A program made the position numbers and the translations under genes. The notes beneath the pieces are model-generated. The model had not been told where the DNA came from. It saw only the letters and a program-made list of their open reading frames with translations, and did not search any database. Shown here one piece after another: positions 1-11,898 of a stretch of 64,000 nt of DNA (positions are counted from its first letter, which is position 1; each line of letters begins with the position of its first letter). The stretch is taken from the NCBI GenBank assembly GCA_934539295.1, contig CAKTCN010000014.1, positions 12,117-76,116 on the forward strand, in the 5' to 3' direction. Source of the DNA: an uncultured Allosphingosinicella sp. (lineage in GTDB: Bacteria > Pseudomonadota > Alphaproteobacteria > Sphingomonadales > Sphingomonadaceae).

Positions 1-258
1 GCGGATTGCGGCGTGCCTCCGGCGCCGTTTGCCCGAATCACACTGCCGGCGGGCGCTTACGCGGCGCTGCGGCATAACGGCAGCTATGATGGCCTGGAGG
101 AAGCGAACCAGAGGCTGATCGACTGGGTGCTGACCTCAGGCTCGGAGCCCGCCGATTTCCCGGTCTTTCATCACTTCCTCGACGATCCCGAAGAGGTTGC
201 CGCCGATGCGCTCCGAACCGACGTTCTGATGCTCCTTCGTGGGGACGAGGCTCGCTGA
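1..258 (+). CDS. GyrI-like effector-binding domain protein, 3' part (5' end outside window)
   Basis: The frame is open from the first base, so the gene starts upstream of the window; about 85 C-terminal residues are visible. The segment FARITLPAGAYAALRHNGSY, followed by a loop and an FHHFLDDP-type end, is the layout of the GyrI-like small-molecule-binding domain (AraC effector-binding/GyrI family), whose usual ending is a YLNDP-like motif. Such domains bind hydrophobic ligands and are often the C-terminal half of AraC-type regulators. Whether a DNA-binding domain precedes it cannot be seen. The stop is at 256-258. The next gene lies on the other strand and converges on it. Confidence 0.75.
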   Translation, partial: ADCGVPPAPFARITLPAGAYAALRHNGSYDGLEEANQRLIDWVLTSGSEPADFPVFHHFLDDPEEVAADALRTDVLMLLRGDEAR

Positions 259-391
259 TGCTTCATCGGCGCCGACACGCCGAGTGCGATGATCCAGGTA
301 GCCGCTTGTCGTGAGGCCAGGCTCCTCCGGCGGTCGCGGCCCTGCCATGCGCGACAAGCGGCGCATCTATCACCTTCACGCCGCCGCCCCC

Positions 392-793
392 TTAATGCTG
401 GCTTGTCTCGGATCGCCATGGGAAGATGTGGCGGAGCGCAGGGTCGCGCAGCCAAAGCCCGCCCCACATCATGATGCCCAGATAGATGCTGAACAATGTG
501 TGCGTCGGCAGCGGGCTGCCTGCACGCAGGTGCGTCGCCATCGCACCGCCGAGCAGCGCCATGAGCAGGACTGCACCCAGCATGCTGGTACGTTTGTAGA
601 GGTACAATAGCAGGCCGACGAGCTCGATCACGCCGATCGGCAGAGCATGGCCGGGCGGCCAGCCGAGACCGACCAGCGTCTGCTCGGCGACCGGCATCAT
701 GGCCAGTTTCGGCGTGACGGACGCGAACAGCAAAAAGGCGGCGAACAGGCCTGAGAGCGTCCACCCCAGCCACATCAATCGATCGGACCTCAT
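392..793 (-). CDS. DoxX-like small membrane protein
   Basis: A 133-residue protein with four hydrophobic segments, of the DoxX-like family (four-helix inner-membrane proteins; substrate generally unknown). The start was placed at 793 (MRSDRLMW) because an AAGGAGG ribosome site lies just upstream and the ATG overlaps the stop of the preceding SRPBCC gene as TGATG, a sign of translational coupling. It is the last gene of a three-gene ArsR-SRPBCC-DoxX operon. That combination is common in proteobacteria, but its physiological role is poorly known. Confidence 0.85.
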   Translation of the reverse strand: MRSDRLMWLGWTLSGLFAAFLLFASVTPKLAMMPVAEQTLVGLGWPPGHALPIGVIELVGLLLYLYKRTSMLGAVLLMALLGGAMATHLRAGSPLPTHTLFSIYLGIMMWGGLWLRDPALRHIFPWRSETSQH

Positions 794-1296
794 CACCCCT
801 CCTTGGCGATTGTTGAAACCAGCCACTCGTCGAGCCGGCCGAACGAGCTCGCCCAGCCGTGACGATGCCCGTCCAGGCTTGCGCTCGATTTCAGGAAGGC
901 GTGGCGGAACAGCATGCGGGTGCGGCCGCCTGGCGCATCGCTCAGCATCACGGTGACGAGCGTATCGACAGGCGCCCCGTCCTCATGATCGCCGACCCAC
1001 TTGAACGTGAACACCAGCCGCTCGAGCGGAACTATCTCTCTATACTCGCCCCGTTGCTCGAGTATGTCGCCCGATGCGTTCTGTAGCATTGCAGACCAGC
1101 GGCCGCCGACGACGAGATCCTGGGACGCGCTGACGGCGGGAAAGTCGATCGGCCCCAGCCAGCGCACGAACATTTCCGGAGTGGTCCACGCTGCCCAGAC
1201 GAGCGCGCGGCCTGCGTCGAAGACGCGATCGACCTCCAGAAGGTGGGGGTCCGAGCGCCTCATCAGGTCCCCGGGATTCGACGTGCGGAACCCCAT
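793..1296 (-). CDS. SRPBCC / AHSA1-family protein
   Basis: The protein has the START-like AHSA1 fold, with the typical opening VDRVFDAGRALVWAAWTTPE and the later W-x-G ... GRWSA pattern. Members bind small hydrophobic ligands; no enzyme activity is assigned. The start is uncertain. The ATG at 1296 lies 2 nt after the ArsR stop, while the ATG at 1263 (MRRSDPHLLEV) fits the family's usual N-terminus and has a GGGGA upstream. The stop overlaps the DoxX start. Co-transcription with the ArsR gene suggests that the regulator senses the same signal this protein deals with, but that is inference. Confidence 0.85.
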   Translation of the reverse strand: MGFRTSNPGDLMRRSDPHLLEVDRVFDAGRALVWAAWTTPEMFVRWLGPIDFPAVSASQDLVVGGRWSAMLQNASGDILEQRGEYREIVPLERLVFTFKWVGDHEDGAPVDTLVTVMLSDAPGGRTRMLFRHAFLKSSASLDGHRHGWASSFGRLDEWLVSTIAKEG

Positions 1297-1298
1297 CC

Positions 1299-1622
1299 TC
1301 AACCACCCACCTGGCGCAGGTAGTCGTCGAGGCGATCGAAGCTTGCGTCCCAGAAGCGTCGATACTGATCCAGCCATCCGCTCGCGTCCCGTAGTGCTTC
1401 AGGCCTGATCTTCGCCGGGCGCAGTTGCGCGTCTCGCCCGCGCGCAATGAGACCCGCATTCTCCAACACCTTCAGATGCCGGGAAATCGCAGGGAGGCTG
1501 ATGGCGAAAGGTTCGGCCAGCTCGCTGACCGATGCCTCGCCTTCGCTCAGCCGCTGGAGGATGGCACGCCGGGTCGGGTCAGCCAGTGCCGAAAACGCCA
1601 TGCTAAGCTGATCCTGATGCAT
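1299..1622 (-). CDS. ArsR/SmtB-family transcriptional regulator
   Basis: A 107-residue winged-helix repressor with the family opening FSALADPTRRAILQRL and a recognition segment ISLPAISRHLKVLENAGL. No cysteine or histidine metal-site cluster is visible, so it belongs to the non-metal subgroup usually found beside AHSA1 genes. The ATG at 1622 gives the longest protein. The ATG at 1601 (MAFSALADP), with CAGGA about 10 nt upstream, is a plausible alternative. It is the first gene of its operon and lies next to a large palindrome (1631-1656), so it probably represses itself and the two downstream genes. Confidence 0.9.
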   Translation of the reverse strand: MHQDQLSMAFSALADPTRRAILQRLSEGEASVSELAEPFAISLPAISRHLKVLENAGLIARGRDAQLRPAKIRPEALRDASGWLDQYRRFWDASFDRLDDYLRQVGG

Positions 1623-1630
1623 GCAGGTTC

Positions 1631-1656
1631 TGTATTTAACATATATCTTAAATACA
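1631..1656. promoter_or_regulatory. 26-bp palindromic operator upstream of the ArsR operon
   Basis: TGTATTTAA (1631-1639) and TTAAATACA (1648-1656) are exact reverse complements around an ATATAT core, so the whole 26-bp block is dyadic except for one C/C pair. It is a strikingly AT-rich island in GC-rich DNA and begins 8 bp upstream of the ATG at 1622. TATATG/TTAAAT-like -10 hexamers on the minus strand fall inside it. Binding by the adjacent ArsR-family protein is inferred from position and symmetry. Confidence 0.75.
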
Positions 1657-2045
1657 AGTGAGATTTGGATCCGCTAAGGGGAGGATATACCGACGTGGAA
1701 ACGCCTCCGAGCTAAAGGCTTCGCAGGCGCGCCGTCGTGCCTGCATCCGTCCGTGCTTACGATAGGAAACGCCCGCTCGTCGGCAGAAAGCACGAAGGCA
1801 GTCGCTTTCTTCTCTCGAAAGAGGGAGGCAGGCCTGTGTCAGCGGAAAGCTACGGCGCTCCGGCCGTGCGCTAGACGGTGAGCGGCGACTTTCGACATCG
1901 ACGGCCGCATGCTGCGTGGCCACGATCATGTGCCTGCCATGCGAAGCAGGCCCCGAACGGGCACAGCCGTTCAGAGCCTGCAAAGAGCTTGAGCAGCACT
2001 GAAAGCTACATCGAATACGATGCAGAGGCGTGTGCAGCTAGAGCG
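1657..2045. other. Intergenic stretch with no convincing gene
   Basis: This gap of about 390 bp lies between the ArsR operator and the end of gyrB. A 111-codon frame on the minus strand (1648-1983) has no recognisable domain, no ribosome site and an improbable composition (Arg/Ser-rich). I see no strong terminator with a T-run for gyrB. Nothing further can be supported. Confidence 0.5.
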
Positions 2046-5736
<3,691 letters not shown>

Positions 5737-5812
5737 CCTTCCTCCTAGCTTGGCCGCTGTTCCTGGCAACAGTGGGATGCTAGGCTCCCGTCTGCAAAGG
5801 AGCCTTCTTGCC

Positions 5813-6589
5813 ATGCGTATCCTGATCCTGAGCGTGGCGGCGCTGCTTTCGTCGACCGCAGCCCATGCCGACATGCGCGCCACCTATGTGGACAGGGGCG
5901 AAGAGATGGTGGCAGAGGTCAATGACGATGGCCGTGCCCGGCTCAACTCGGCCAAGCCGGGCGAATACACCTTGGTGACGCCGCAGGGCGCCTTCATCGT
6001 CTTCACCGACGACGACGGACAGGTGAAGGCCGCGTCCATGGCCGATTTTCGCGCGGTGCTGAACGACATGATGGCCGGCATGTGGAAGAGCCTCGGCGTC
6101 GATGCGCCGCCGTCCGAGCCGGTCGCCGACGCTGCCGCGCCGCTGTTCGAGGAGGCTGGCGTCGCCACGATCAACGGCCGCGAAGGGCGCGCCTATAAGG
6201 ACGTGCGGAAGGCCGCCGAAGAAGGCGCCGCACCGGGTGGCGAGGATGCCGATACCCTGTCCGCGCTCCTCGCCGACGATGAGGGCGTGGAAGGCGAGCC
6301 GTCCACTTTGGTCGTGTCCGACGATCCCGCGCTCGCGCCGCTCGGCAGGATCTGGGCGCAACTGGCGACCCTGATGCCCAATGCAGGCATCCTGCTGGGC
6401 GCGCCGACCCAGACCGAGACGCAGTTCGCAGCCCTCCTCGACGGGCGGGGCGTGCTGAAGCTCGACACCATCGAACTCAAGGACGTGACGTTCGCACCCA
6501 TCGACGACGCCTATTTCGCACTGCCCGCGGCAATCCTCAGCAAGGACGAGGTCAAGGCGATGCTGGAGAAGCCCGCCGCAACCGAGTGA
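5813..6589 (+). CDS. Exported protein of unknown function
   Basis: A 258-residue protein with a clear signal peptide (hydrophobic [13 protein letters not shown], cleavage expected after AHA). The mature part is acidic and has no domain I recognise. A ribosome site AAAGGAG at 5796-5802 supports the ATG at 5813. It is divergent from recF and convergent with the DUF2059 gene (15 nt between stops). It is probably periplasmic; no function is proposed. Confidence 0.75.
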   Translation: MRILILSVAALLSSTAAHADMRATYVDRGEEMVAEVNDDGRARLNSAKPGEYTLVTPQGAFIVFTDDDGQVKAASMADFRAVLNDMMAGMWKSLGVDAPPSEPVADAAAPLFEEAGVATINGREGRAYKDVRKAAEEGAAPGGEDADTLSALLADDEGVEGEPSTLVVSDDPALAPLGRIWAQLATLMPNAGILLGAPTQTETQFAALLDGRGVLKLDTIELKDVTFAPIDDAYFALPAAILSKDEVKAMLEKPAATE

Positions 6590-6604
6590 GGGTACTGGGG
6601 CCGC

Positions 6605-7347
6605 TTATTCGGCTTCGGCGTCCGCCTTGGCGATGTGCGCTTCCACCGCCTTGGTCATGGCGGCCTGCATGCGCGCCTCCAGCGCCGGGTCCGGACGATT
6701 GGCCTGTTCCAGCATGATCTTCTCGAGCTCGGGCGTGAGCGCAATGAGCTTGGCGCCCGCTCCCGACGCGTTCAGTGCCTCCAGCGCCGCCATGTCGTCG
6801 GCGTCCACGACCGCGATCGCGCCCTTGATCGCCGCGGACTGCACCTGGTCGAGATCGTCGCCATCCACCTTCCTGTCGGGGTTGGCCGCGATATCCGAGA
6901 AGAAGGGTTGCATGTCGATGCCGCCGGCTGCGCCCGCGATCATCTTGCGCCCCGTCGCGCTGCGGTAGAAGGCTTCGAGCGCGGTCATATCGCCGTTCGT
7001 GAGCCGTGCGGCCATCACGTCGGCGACCTCTTCCCACATGGCGGGGATCATCGTCTCCATGCCCCGAGCAGTTCCGGGCGGGCAGCCTTGTACATGGCAT
7101 CGATGATGCCGGGATAATCCGCTTCCATCTCCTGGCCTTCGGGGGTGGCGCCCAAAACCGTGACGAAATGACGATCGGTCTGCGCCATGATCGCCGAAAG
7201 CAGCAGTTCGCGCGGCTGCGCCAGCTTGGCGAGTTCGAGCGCACGGGCACGATGGGCAGGGTCGGGCGCCTGCACGGCGGCAAGTGCCGGCGCGCCGGCC
7301 GCCGCGACGGAAAGGAAGGCCGCAGCGGCGAGGAAGCGCAGCTTCAT
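6605..7347 (-). pseudogene. DUF2059 exported protein interrupted by a frameshift
   Basis: The first half (7347 to about 7050) has a signal peptide (LRFLAAAAFLSVAAAGAPALA) and the N-terminal half of a DUF2059 protein. It runs into a TGA after ELLGAWRR. The second half (from METMIPAMWEEVADVM near 7060 to 6605) continues the DUF2059 domain, with AFYRSATGRKMI, in another frame. Joining the halves at the GGGGCATGG sequence near 7055-7064 restores a full-length family member, so one base is missing or a -1 shift takes place there. A sequencing error in the G-run cannot be excluded. The ATG at 7347 overlaps the dnaN stop as TGATG, so it would be translated with dnaN. Confidence 0.75.
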
Positions 7348-8459
7348 CAAACGCGCATCGGCATCAGCACGTAGAGCGCCGCGGCCTTGTCGCCTTCGCG
7401 CAGAAGGGTCGGTGCGGCGGCGTCGGCGAGGTGGACCTCCACCGTGTCGCCCTCGATCTGGCCAAGGATGTCGAGCAGGTAGCGGGCGTTGAAGCCGATC
7501 TCCATGCCCTCTGCGCCATAGTCGCCGGGCACTTCCTCGGCCGCGGTGCCATTCTCCGGGCTGGTCACCGACAGGGTGATGCGGTCGCGGTCCAGCGCCA
7601 TCTTCACCGCGCGCGTCTTCTCGCTGGCGATGGTGGCGACGCGGTCGACGCCCTGCATGAAGCTCTTGGGATCAATCTTCAGCAGCTTGTCGTTTGCGGT
7701 CGGAATGACGCGGCTGTAATCGGGGAAGGTGCCGTCGATCAGCTTGGACGTCAGTAGCGCGTTGCCGAAGTCGAAGCGGATCTTGGTCTCCGACAGCGAC
7801 ACCTGCACGCTGCCGTCCACCTCGTCGAGCAGCTTGCGAAGCTCGGCCACGCACTTACGCGGGACGATCACGTCGGGCATGCCAGCCGCGCCTTCCGGCC
7901 GCGGCACGGTGACGCGGGCCAGGCGGTGGCCATCGGTCGCAGCCGCCTTGAGCACCGGCTGGTCCTCGTCCGACACGTGCAGAAAGATGCCGTTCAGATA
8001 ATAACGCGTTTCTTCCGTCGAGATGGCAAAGCGCGTCTTGTCGATGATCTGGCGCAAGGTCGCGGCCGGCAGCTCGAAAGCATGCGGCAGGTCGCCCTCG
8101 GCTATCACCGGGAAATCGTCGCGCGGCAGCGTCGACAGATTGAAGCGCGCGCGCCCGGCATTGATCTGCATCTTGCCCTCGGCTGCACTCAGCTCGACCT
8201 GGCTGCCTTCGGGCAGCTTGCGGGCGATGTCGAACAGGGTGTGTGCCGACACGGTGGTGGCGCCGGCCTGCGACACCTGCGCCTCCACGCTTTCATTGAT
8301 CTGCAGGTCGAGATCGGTGGCCATCAGGCGGATGGCGCCATCGGCCGACGCTTCGATCAGGACGTTTGACAGGATCGGGATCGTGTTCCTGCGTTCCACG
8401 ACCGATTGGACGTGGCCGAGGCTCTTCAAAAGCGTGGCCCGTTCGATAGTCGCCTTCAT
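7347..8459 (-). CDS. dnaN: DNA polymerase III sliding clamp (beta subunit)
   Basis: The 370-residue beta clamp tethers the replicative polymerase to DNA. The full length of three clamp domains is present, from MKATIERATLLKSLGHVQ to the conserved ending AALYVLMPMRV, which contains the family's M-P-M-R C-terminus. The start at 8459 has a GGGGGA site upstream; the longer frame to 8525 is not conserved. It is separated from recF-gyrB by two extra genes rather than forming the compact dnaN-recF-gyrB order, and dnaA is not nearby, so this need not be the origin of replication. Confidence 0.97.
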   Translation of the reverse strand: MKATIERATLLKSLGHVQSVVERRNTIPILSNVLIEASADGAIRLMATDLDLQINESVEAQVSQAGATTVSAHTLFDIARKLPEGSQVELSAAEGKMQINAGRARFNLSTLPRDDFPVIAEGDLPHAFELPAATLRQIIDKTRFAISTEETRYYLNGIFLHVSDEDQPVLKAAATDGHRLARVTVPRPEGAAGMPDVIVPRKCVAELRKLLDEVDGSVQVSLSETKIRFDFGNALLTSKLIDGTFPDYSRVIPTANDKLLKIDPKSFMQGVDRVATIASEKTRAVKMALDRDRITLSVTSPENGTAAEEVPGDYGAEGMEIGFNARYLLDILGQIEGDTVEVHLADAAAPTLLREGDKAAALYVLMPMRV

Positions 8460-8540
8460 GAGATCCCCCAAGGTGATACTTTGCGCGAGGTTGTAGAGCG
8501 CCTTGCCGCCCCTCGCCAAGGGCATTGTTGCGGAGCAATG

Positions 8541-8573
8541 AAAAAGGGCCGAGGCGTTGCCGCCCCGGCCCTT
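8541..8573 (-). terminator. Rho-independent terminator of the outer-membrane protein gene
   Basis: AAGGGCCGAGGCG (8544-8556) pairs with CGCCCCGGCCCTT (8561-8573) with one mismatch and a 4-nt loop. Read on the minus strand, the stem is followed by TTTTTC. It lies downstream of the gene ending at 8610. Confidence 0.85.
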
Positions 8574-8580
8574 CCCGCCC

Positions 8581-8603
8581 GGATCGAAGTGCTGCTTCGA
8601 TCC
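8581..8603 (-). other. Hairpin between stop codon and terminator (shared with pnp)
   Basis: GGATCGAAG (8581-8589) and CTTCGATCC (8595-8603) form a perfect 9-bp stem with a 5-nt loop. It starts 6 nt after the stop codon and 7 nt before the terminator stem. The pnp gene has the same arrangement at 56626-56689, including the ATCGAAG/CTTCGAT core. It may be a 3'-end stabiliser or part of a 3'-derived small RNA; that is inference. Confidence 0.6.
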
Positions 8604-8609
8604 GAGATC

Positions 8610-9191
8610 TTAGAAGCGGAAGCCGATGCCGGCGACCACCTGGTGCTTTTCGAAATCCTGCTCGTAGTTCGAATAGCGGTATTCGGCCTTGATGAAGCTG
8701 TTCGGGCCCATGCCGAACTCGGCGCCGGCGCCGAGGCGCACGCCGTCGAGGTCTTCCTTCTCGACCGTGTTCACGGTGCCGTTGTCATAGTCCGCCTCAA
8801 GACGACCGTTGACGTAGCCGGCCTTGGCGTAAAGCAGGGTGTTGGTGCCCACGACGGTACCGATGCGGCCGCCGACATAGAGGTCGCGGCCGACCTTGGC
8901 GCACAGCTCGTCACCTGCGACCACCGTACCGCCAATGCATTCCTTGACGCTCGACTCGGTGAACTCGCCCTCGACGCCGGCAACCATGTTGCCGAGCTGG
9001 AAGTCGTAACCGACGCCGCCACCGTAGACGACACCGTCCTGGTTATCGTCGAGATCCTCGACGCCGACATTGTCGTAGCCGATAATGCCTTCGACGCGCG
9101 GACCGGTGAAGGGGGCATATTCCTGCGCCATGGCCGGGGTGGTGAGGGCGGTGCCGGCGACCAGCGCCGCTGCCACGAGATACTTACGCAT
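8610..9191 (-). CDS. Outer-membrane beta-barrel protein (Omp25/RopB-like porin family)
   Basis: A 193-residue protein with a signal peptide (MRKYLVAAALVAGTALTTPAMAQ) and a mature part of alternating hydrophobic strands ending in GIGFRF; a terminal phenylalanine is the usual signal for outer-membrane barrel insertion. The pattern GPRVEGIIGYDNVGV ... YGGGVGYDF is typical of small eight-stranded OmpA/Omp25-like barrels. The start at 9191 is 7 nt after TAGGAG; upstream ATG codons are too close to that site. It is monocistronic and ends in a tandem hairpin plus terminator, suggesting a stable, abundant transcript. Confidence 0.85.
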   Translation of the reverse strand: MRKYLVAAALVAGTALTTPAMAQEYAPFTGPRVEGIIGYDNVGVEDLDDNQDGVVYGGGVGYDFQLGNMVAGVEGEFTESSVKECIGGTVVAGDELCAKVGRDLYVGGRIGTVVGTNTLLYAKAGYVNGRLEADYDNGTVNTVEKEDLDGVRLGAGAEFGMGPNSFIKAEYRYSNYEQDFEKHQVVAGIGFRF

Positions 9192-9340
9192 AATCATACT
9201 CCTACAAGAAAACTCACACATGGACCCACTCAAGGGAACGGATGGCCCAAGCGCTGTCTGCTGGTCTTTGTTTCATGAATTGGACATAAACGAGCCAAGC
9301 TGTTGCAGCCGCGCAACACGCCGTGGATGCTAAACCCCTG

Positions 9341-9823
9341 ATGAACAGCTCCAAATTTCTCCTTTTTCTGCTGATCGTTACGGCACCCGCACATGCGGAA
9401 CGCCGGATGGCAGGAATTTTTTTCGGCTGGGGGGTCTTCACAGAAGCTCGCCCTCTGAAGTGCTTCGCTATGGCGCGCCCGAACCGTCCCGGGACGGGCA
9501 CAGATGCGACTCCGCACCTGTCCGTCAGTTTCGGAAGCGGCCGTCCTGGGGAGGTTTACGCACGTCTTCGCGCGGCGCCGCGCTTGGGTTCATCCGTGCT
9601 GCTTGGTATCGCCGGCCGCACCTTCCCGCTGGCCGCGCGCGGCGAGGATGCCTGGCTTGCCGATCGGCGCGCGGATCAGGTCGTTATTGCCCTGATGCGG
9701 ACCGGTGCGAGCATGAGCATCGAAAGCCGCACGGCGGCCGGCGCCCGCATCCGTGACACCTATGCACTGAAGGGCGCGGCGAGCGCGATCGATGCGGCGG
9801 CAATGGCCTGCGCGCGAACCTAG
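9341..9823 (+). CDS. Exported hypothetical protein, weakly IalB-like
   Basis: The protein has a signal peptide ([14 protein letters not shown]) and a mature part of about 135 residues. The order of short motifs ([17 protein letters not shown], a glycine-rich strand, then [19 protein letters not shown] near the end) resembles invasion-associated locus B proteins, but the match is by eye only. Two cysteines could form a disulfide. Starts at 9323 and 9341 are both possible and neither has a good ribosome site; 9341 gives the better signal peptide. It is divergent from the outer-membrane protein gene. Confidence 0.6.
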   Translation: MNSSKFLLFLLIVTAPAHAERRMAGIFFGWGVFTEARPLKCFAMARPNRPGTGTDATPHLSVSFGSGRPGEVYARLRAAPRLGSSVLLGIAGRTFPLAARGEDAWLADRRADQVVIALMRTGASMSIESRTAAGARIRDTYALKGAASAIDAAAMACART

Positions 9824-9846
9824 AAAAAAGCCATATTTGCCGCTAT

Positions 9847-11055
9847 ATGGCCTCCATCATGACAGCGATGATGCCTATCCCCGGTCATATCGACCCGGTT
9901 CCCGTGCCGCGCCCTCAGGTCGCCAGCGACGACGTGCGCGTCGATCTCATCGGCCTGTCCCGCGACGGTATTCGCGACGCCCTGATCGAGGCCGGGCTGG
10001 ACCAGCGCCAGGCCAAGCTCCGCTCCAAGCAGCTTTGGCACCAGATCTACAATCGCGGCGCGACCGAGTTCGACGCGATGAGCGACATCGCCAAGGCGCA
10101 CCGTGCCTGGCTGGCCGAGCGCTTCAAGGTGGGCAGGCCAAAGATCGAGGTTCAGCAGGTATCGAACGACGGCACGCGCAAGTGGCTGCTCCAGACCGAC
10201 GACGGCCATGATTACGAGATGGTCTTCATCCCCGATGCGGACCGCGGCACGCTCTGCGTGTCGAGCCAGGTGGGCTGCACATTGAACTGCCGTTTCTGCC
10301 ACACCGGCACCATGCGGCTGGTGCGCAACCTGACGGCGGGCGAGATCGTCGGGCAGGTCATGCTGGCGCGTGATACATTGGGCGAATGGCCGAGCCAGCC
10401 GGAAGGGCGCATGCTGTCCAACATCGTGATGATGGGCATGGGAGAGCCGCTCTACAATTTCGACAATGTCCGCGACGCGCTGAAGATCGTCATGGACGGC
10501 GACGGCATCGCTTTGTCCAAGCGGCGCATCACGCTGTCCACCTCCGGCGTGGTGCCGATGATGGCGCGGGCGGGCGAGGAGATCGGCGTCAACCTGGCCG
10601 TATCGCTGCACGCCGTGACCAAGGACGTGCGCGACGAAATCGTGCCGCTTAATCGCAAATATGGGATCGAGGAACTGCTCGAGGCGTGCGCCGCCTATCC
10701 CGGCGCCAACAATGCCCGGCGCATCACGTTCGAATATGTGATGCTGAAGGACAAGAATGACAGCGACGAGGATGCGCGCGAGCTCGTCCGCCTGATCCGC
10801 CACTATAATCTGCCGGCCAAGGTCAACCTCATCCCCTTCAACCCCTGGCCCGGCGCGCCCTATGACACGTCGGATGCCGAGCGGGTGAAGCGCTTCAGCG
10901 ACATCGTCTTCGAAGGCGGGATCAGCGCGCCGATCCGCCGCCCGCGCGGGCGCGACATCGACGCGGCCTGTGGCCAGCTCAAGACGGCCGCCGAGAAGAA
11001 GAGCCGGGCCGAGATCGACCGGCTCGCCGAGGAGAAGCAGGCGGCGCTTGCCTGA
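9847..11055 (+). CDS. rlmN: 23S rRNA / tRNA adenine-C2 methyltransferase RlmN
   Basis: A radical-SAM enzyme that methylates C2 of A2503 in 23S rRNA and A37 in some tRNAs. It has the radical-SAM cluster motif C-TLN-C-RF-C with the following HTGTM, the MGMGEPL motif, and a C-terminal cysteine in the [15 protein letters not shown] segment, which matches the methyl-carrying cysteine of the family. The first ATG (9847) lies inside a short inverted repeat (GCCATAT/ATATGGC, 9830-9851). ATGs at 9859 and 9868 are alternatives, and none has a clear ribosome site. The downstream permease gene overlaps its end. Confidence 0.95.
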   Translation: MASIMTAMMPIPGHIDPVPVPRPQVASDDVRVDLIGLSRDGIRDALIEAGLDQRQAKLRSKQLWHQIYNRGATEFDAMSDIAKAHRAWLAERFKVGRPKIEVQQVSNDGTRKWLLQTDDGHDYEMVFIPDADRGTLCVSSQVGCTLNCRFCHTGTMRLVRNLTAGEIVGQVMLARDTLGEWPSQPEGRMLSNIVMMGMGEPLYNFDNVRDALKIVMDGDGIALSKRRITLSTSGVVPMMARAGEEIGVNLAVSLHAVTKDVRDEIVPLNRKYGIEELLEACAAYPGANNARRITFEYVMLKDKNDSDEDARELVRLIRHYNLPAKVNLIPFNPWPGAPYDTSDAERVKRFSDIVFEGGISAPIRRPRGRDIDAACGQLKTAAEKKSRAEIDRLAEEKQAALA

Positions 11056-11806
11056 TTTGTCGGCGCTGCTGCTCGGCGCGGGTGCGGGACTGCTCGGCGG
11101 TGCGATGAACGCGCTGGCGGGCGGCGGCACCTTTGCCACTTTGCCCGCTTTGATCGCGCTGGGGCTGCCGGCCAATGTCGCCAATGCGACGTCCAACACC
11201 GCGCTTCTGCCCGGTGCGGCAGCGAGCGCATGGACATTCCGCGACGAACTGGAGCCGCTAGCCGGACTTTCGGTCAAGGCGCTGGCGGCGCTGCAATTTG
11301 CCGGCGGGCTGATCGGCAGCGTGCTGCTGGTGCTGACGCCGACCAGCGCGTTCGATCTCATCATCCCCTGGCTGCTCCTGTTCGCCTTCGCCGTGATGCT
11401 GTTCGGCAAGCAGGCCTCCGACTGGCTCCACGCGCGCGTCACGATTGGTCGGCGTACGCTGGTAAGCACGCAGAGCATCCTCGGCATATATGGCGGCTAT
11501 TTCGGCGGCGGGCTGGGGCTGATCACCACGGCGGTCTACGGCCTGCTCGCAGGTGCGCATCCGCGTTCGCTCTTCTCGATCCGGACCCTGATGCTGGCGG
11601 TGTCCAATTTCGCGGCGGCGTTCGTGTTCATCGGCACCGGGCTGATCGCGTGGGAGGCGTGCCTGCCGATGATTGCGGGGGCGGTGCTGGGCGGGTTTTT
11701 GGGGGCGAGGGTCGGCAAGAAGCTGCCCGTCGGGGTGGTGCGGTGGTGGACCTTGCTGGTCACGGGCGCGACGACCGTGGTGTTCTTCGTGCGGGCCTAT
11801 TCCTAA
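11048..11806 (+). CDS. TSUP (TauE/SafE) family membrane permease
   Basis: A 252-residue membrane protein with seven to eight hydrophobic helices and the TSUP opening [19 protein letters not shown] plus the repeat motif [12 protein letters not shown] in the second half. Family members export or import sulfonates, sulfite or organic anions; the substrate here is unknown. The likely start is TTG at 11048, which overlaps the rlmN stop by 8 nt (CTTGCCTGA); TTG at 11057 is the alternative. Translational coupling to rlmN is likely, although the two functions are unrelated. Confidence 0.85.
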   Translation: MPDLSALLLGAGAGLLGGAMNALAGGGTFATLPALIALGLPANVANATSNTALLPGAAASAWTFRDELEPLAGLSVKALAALQFAGGLIGSVLLVLTPTSAFDLIIPWLLLFAFAVMLFGKQASDWLHARVTIGRRTLVSTQSILGIYGGYFGGGLGLITTAVYGLLAGAHPRSLFSIRTLMLAVSNFAAAFVFIGTGLIAWEACLPMIAGAVLGGFLGARVGKKLPVGVVRWWTLLVTGATTVVFFVRAYS

Positions 11807-11812
11807 CCATCG

Positions 11813-11885
11813 CCGTTCGTTTCGAGCGAAGTCGAGAAACCTTCCTGCCCTTCGACCTCGCTTCTCGACTTCGCGAAGCGAACGG
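11813..11885. repeat. Palindromic intergenic repeat, copy 1
   Basis: The block begins CCGTTCGTTTCGAGCGAAG and ends in its near reverse complement, GAAGCGAACGG. Related copies are at 22230-22309 and, inside truB, at 59903-59972. It lies between convergent stops (TSUP permease and ppc), where it may also act as a bidirectional hairpin. The arms are well conserved and the centres differ, as in REP/BIME-like elements. Confidence 0.85.
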
Positions 11886-11898
11886 GTTTGGGAGGGGG

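Noticed and set aside
1648..1983. A 111-codon minus-strand frame in the ArsR-gyrB gap
   Set aside because: It runs through the palindromic operator, has no ribosome site and no similarity I can recognise.
7347..8459. dnaN-recF-gyrB neighbourhood as the replication origin
   Set aside because: dnaA is absent, two extra genes separate dnaN from recF, and I found no cluster of DnaA boxes; in many alphaproteobacteria these genes are not at the origin.
11813..11885. Inverted repeat considered as insertion-sequence ends
   Set aside because: There is no transposase and no target duplication, and the element is only about 70 bp; it is a REP-like repeat family with several copies.
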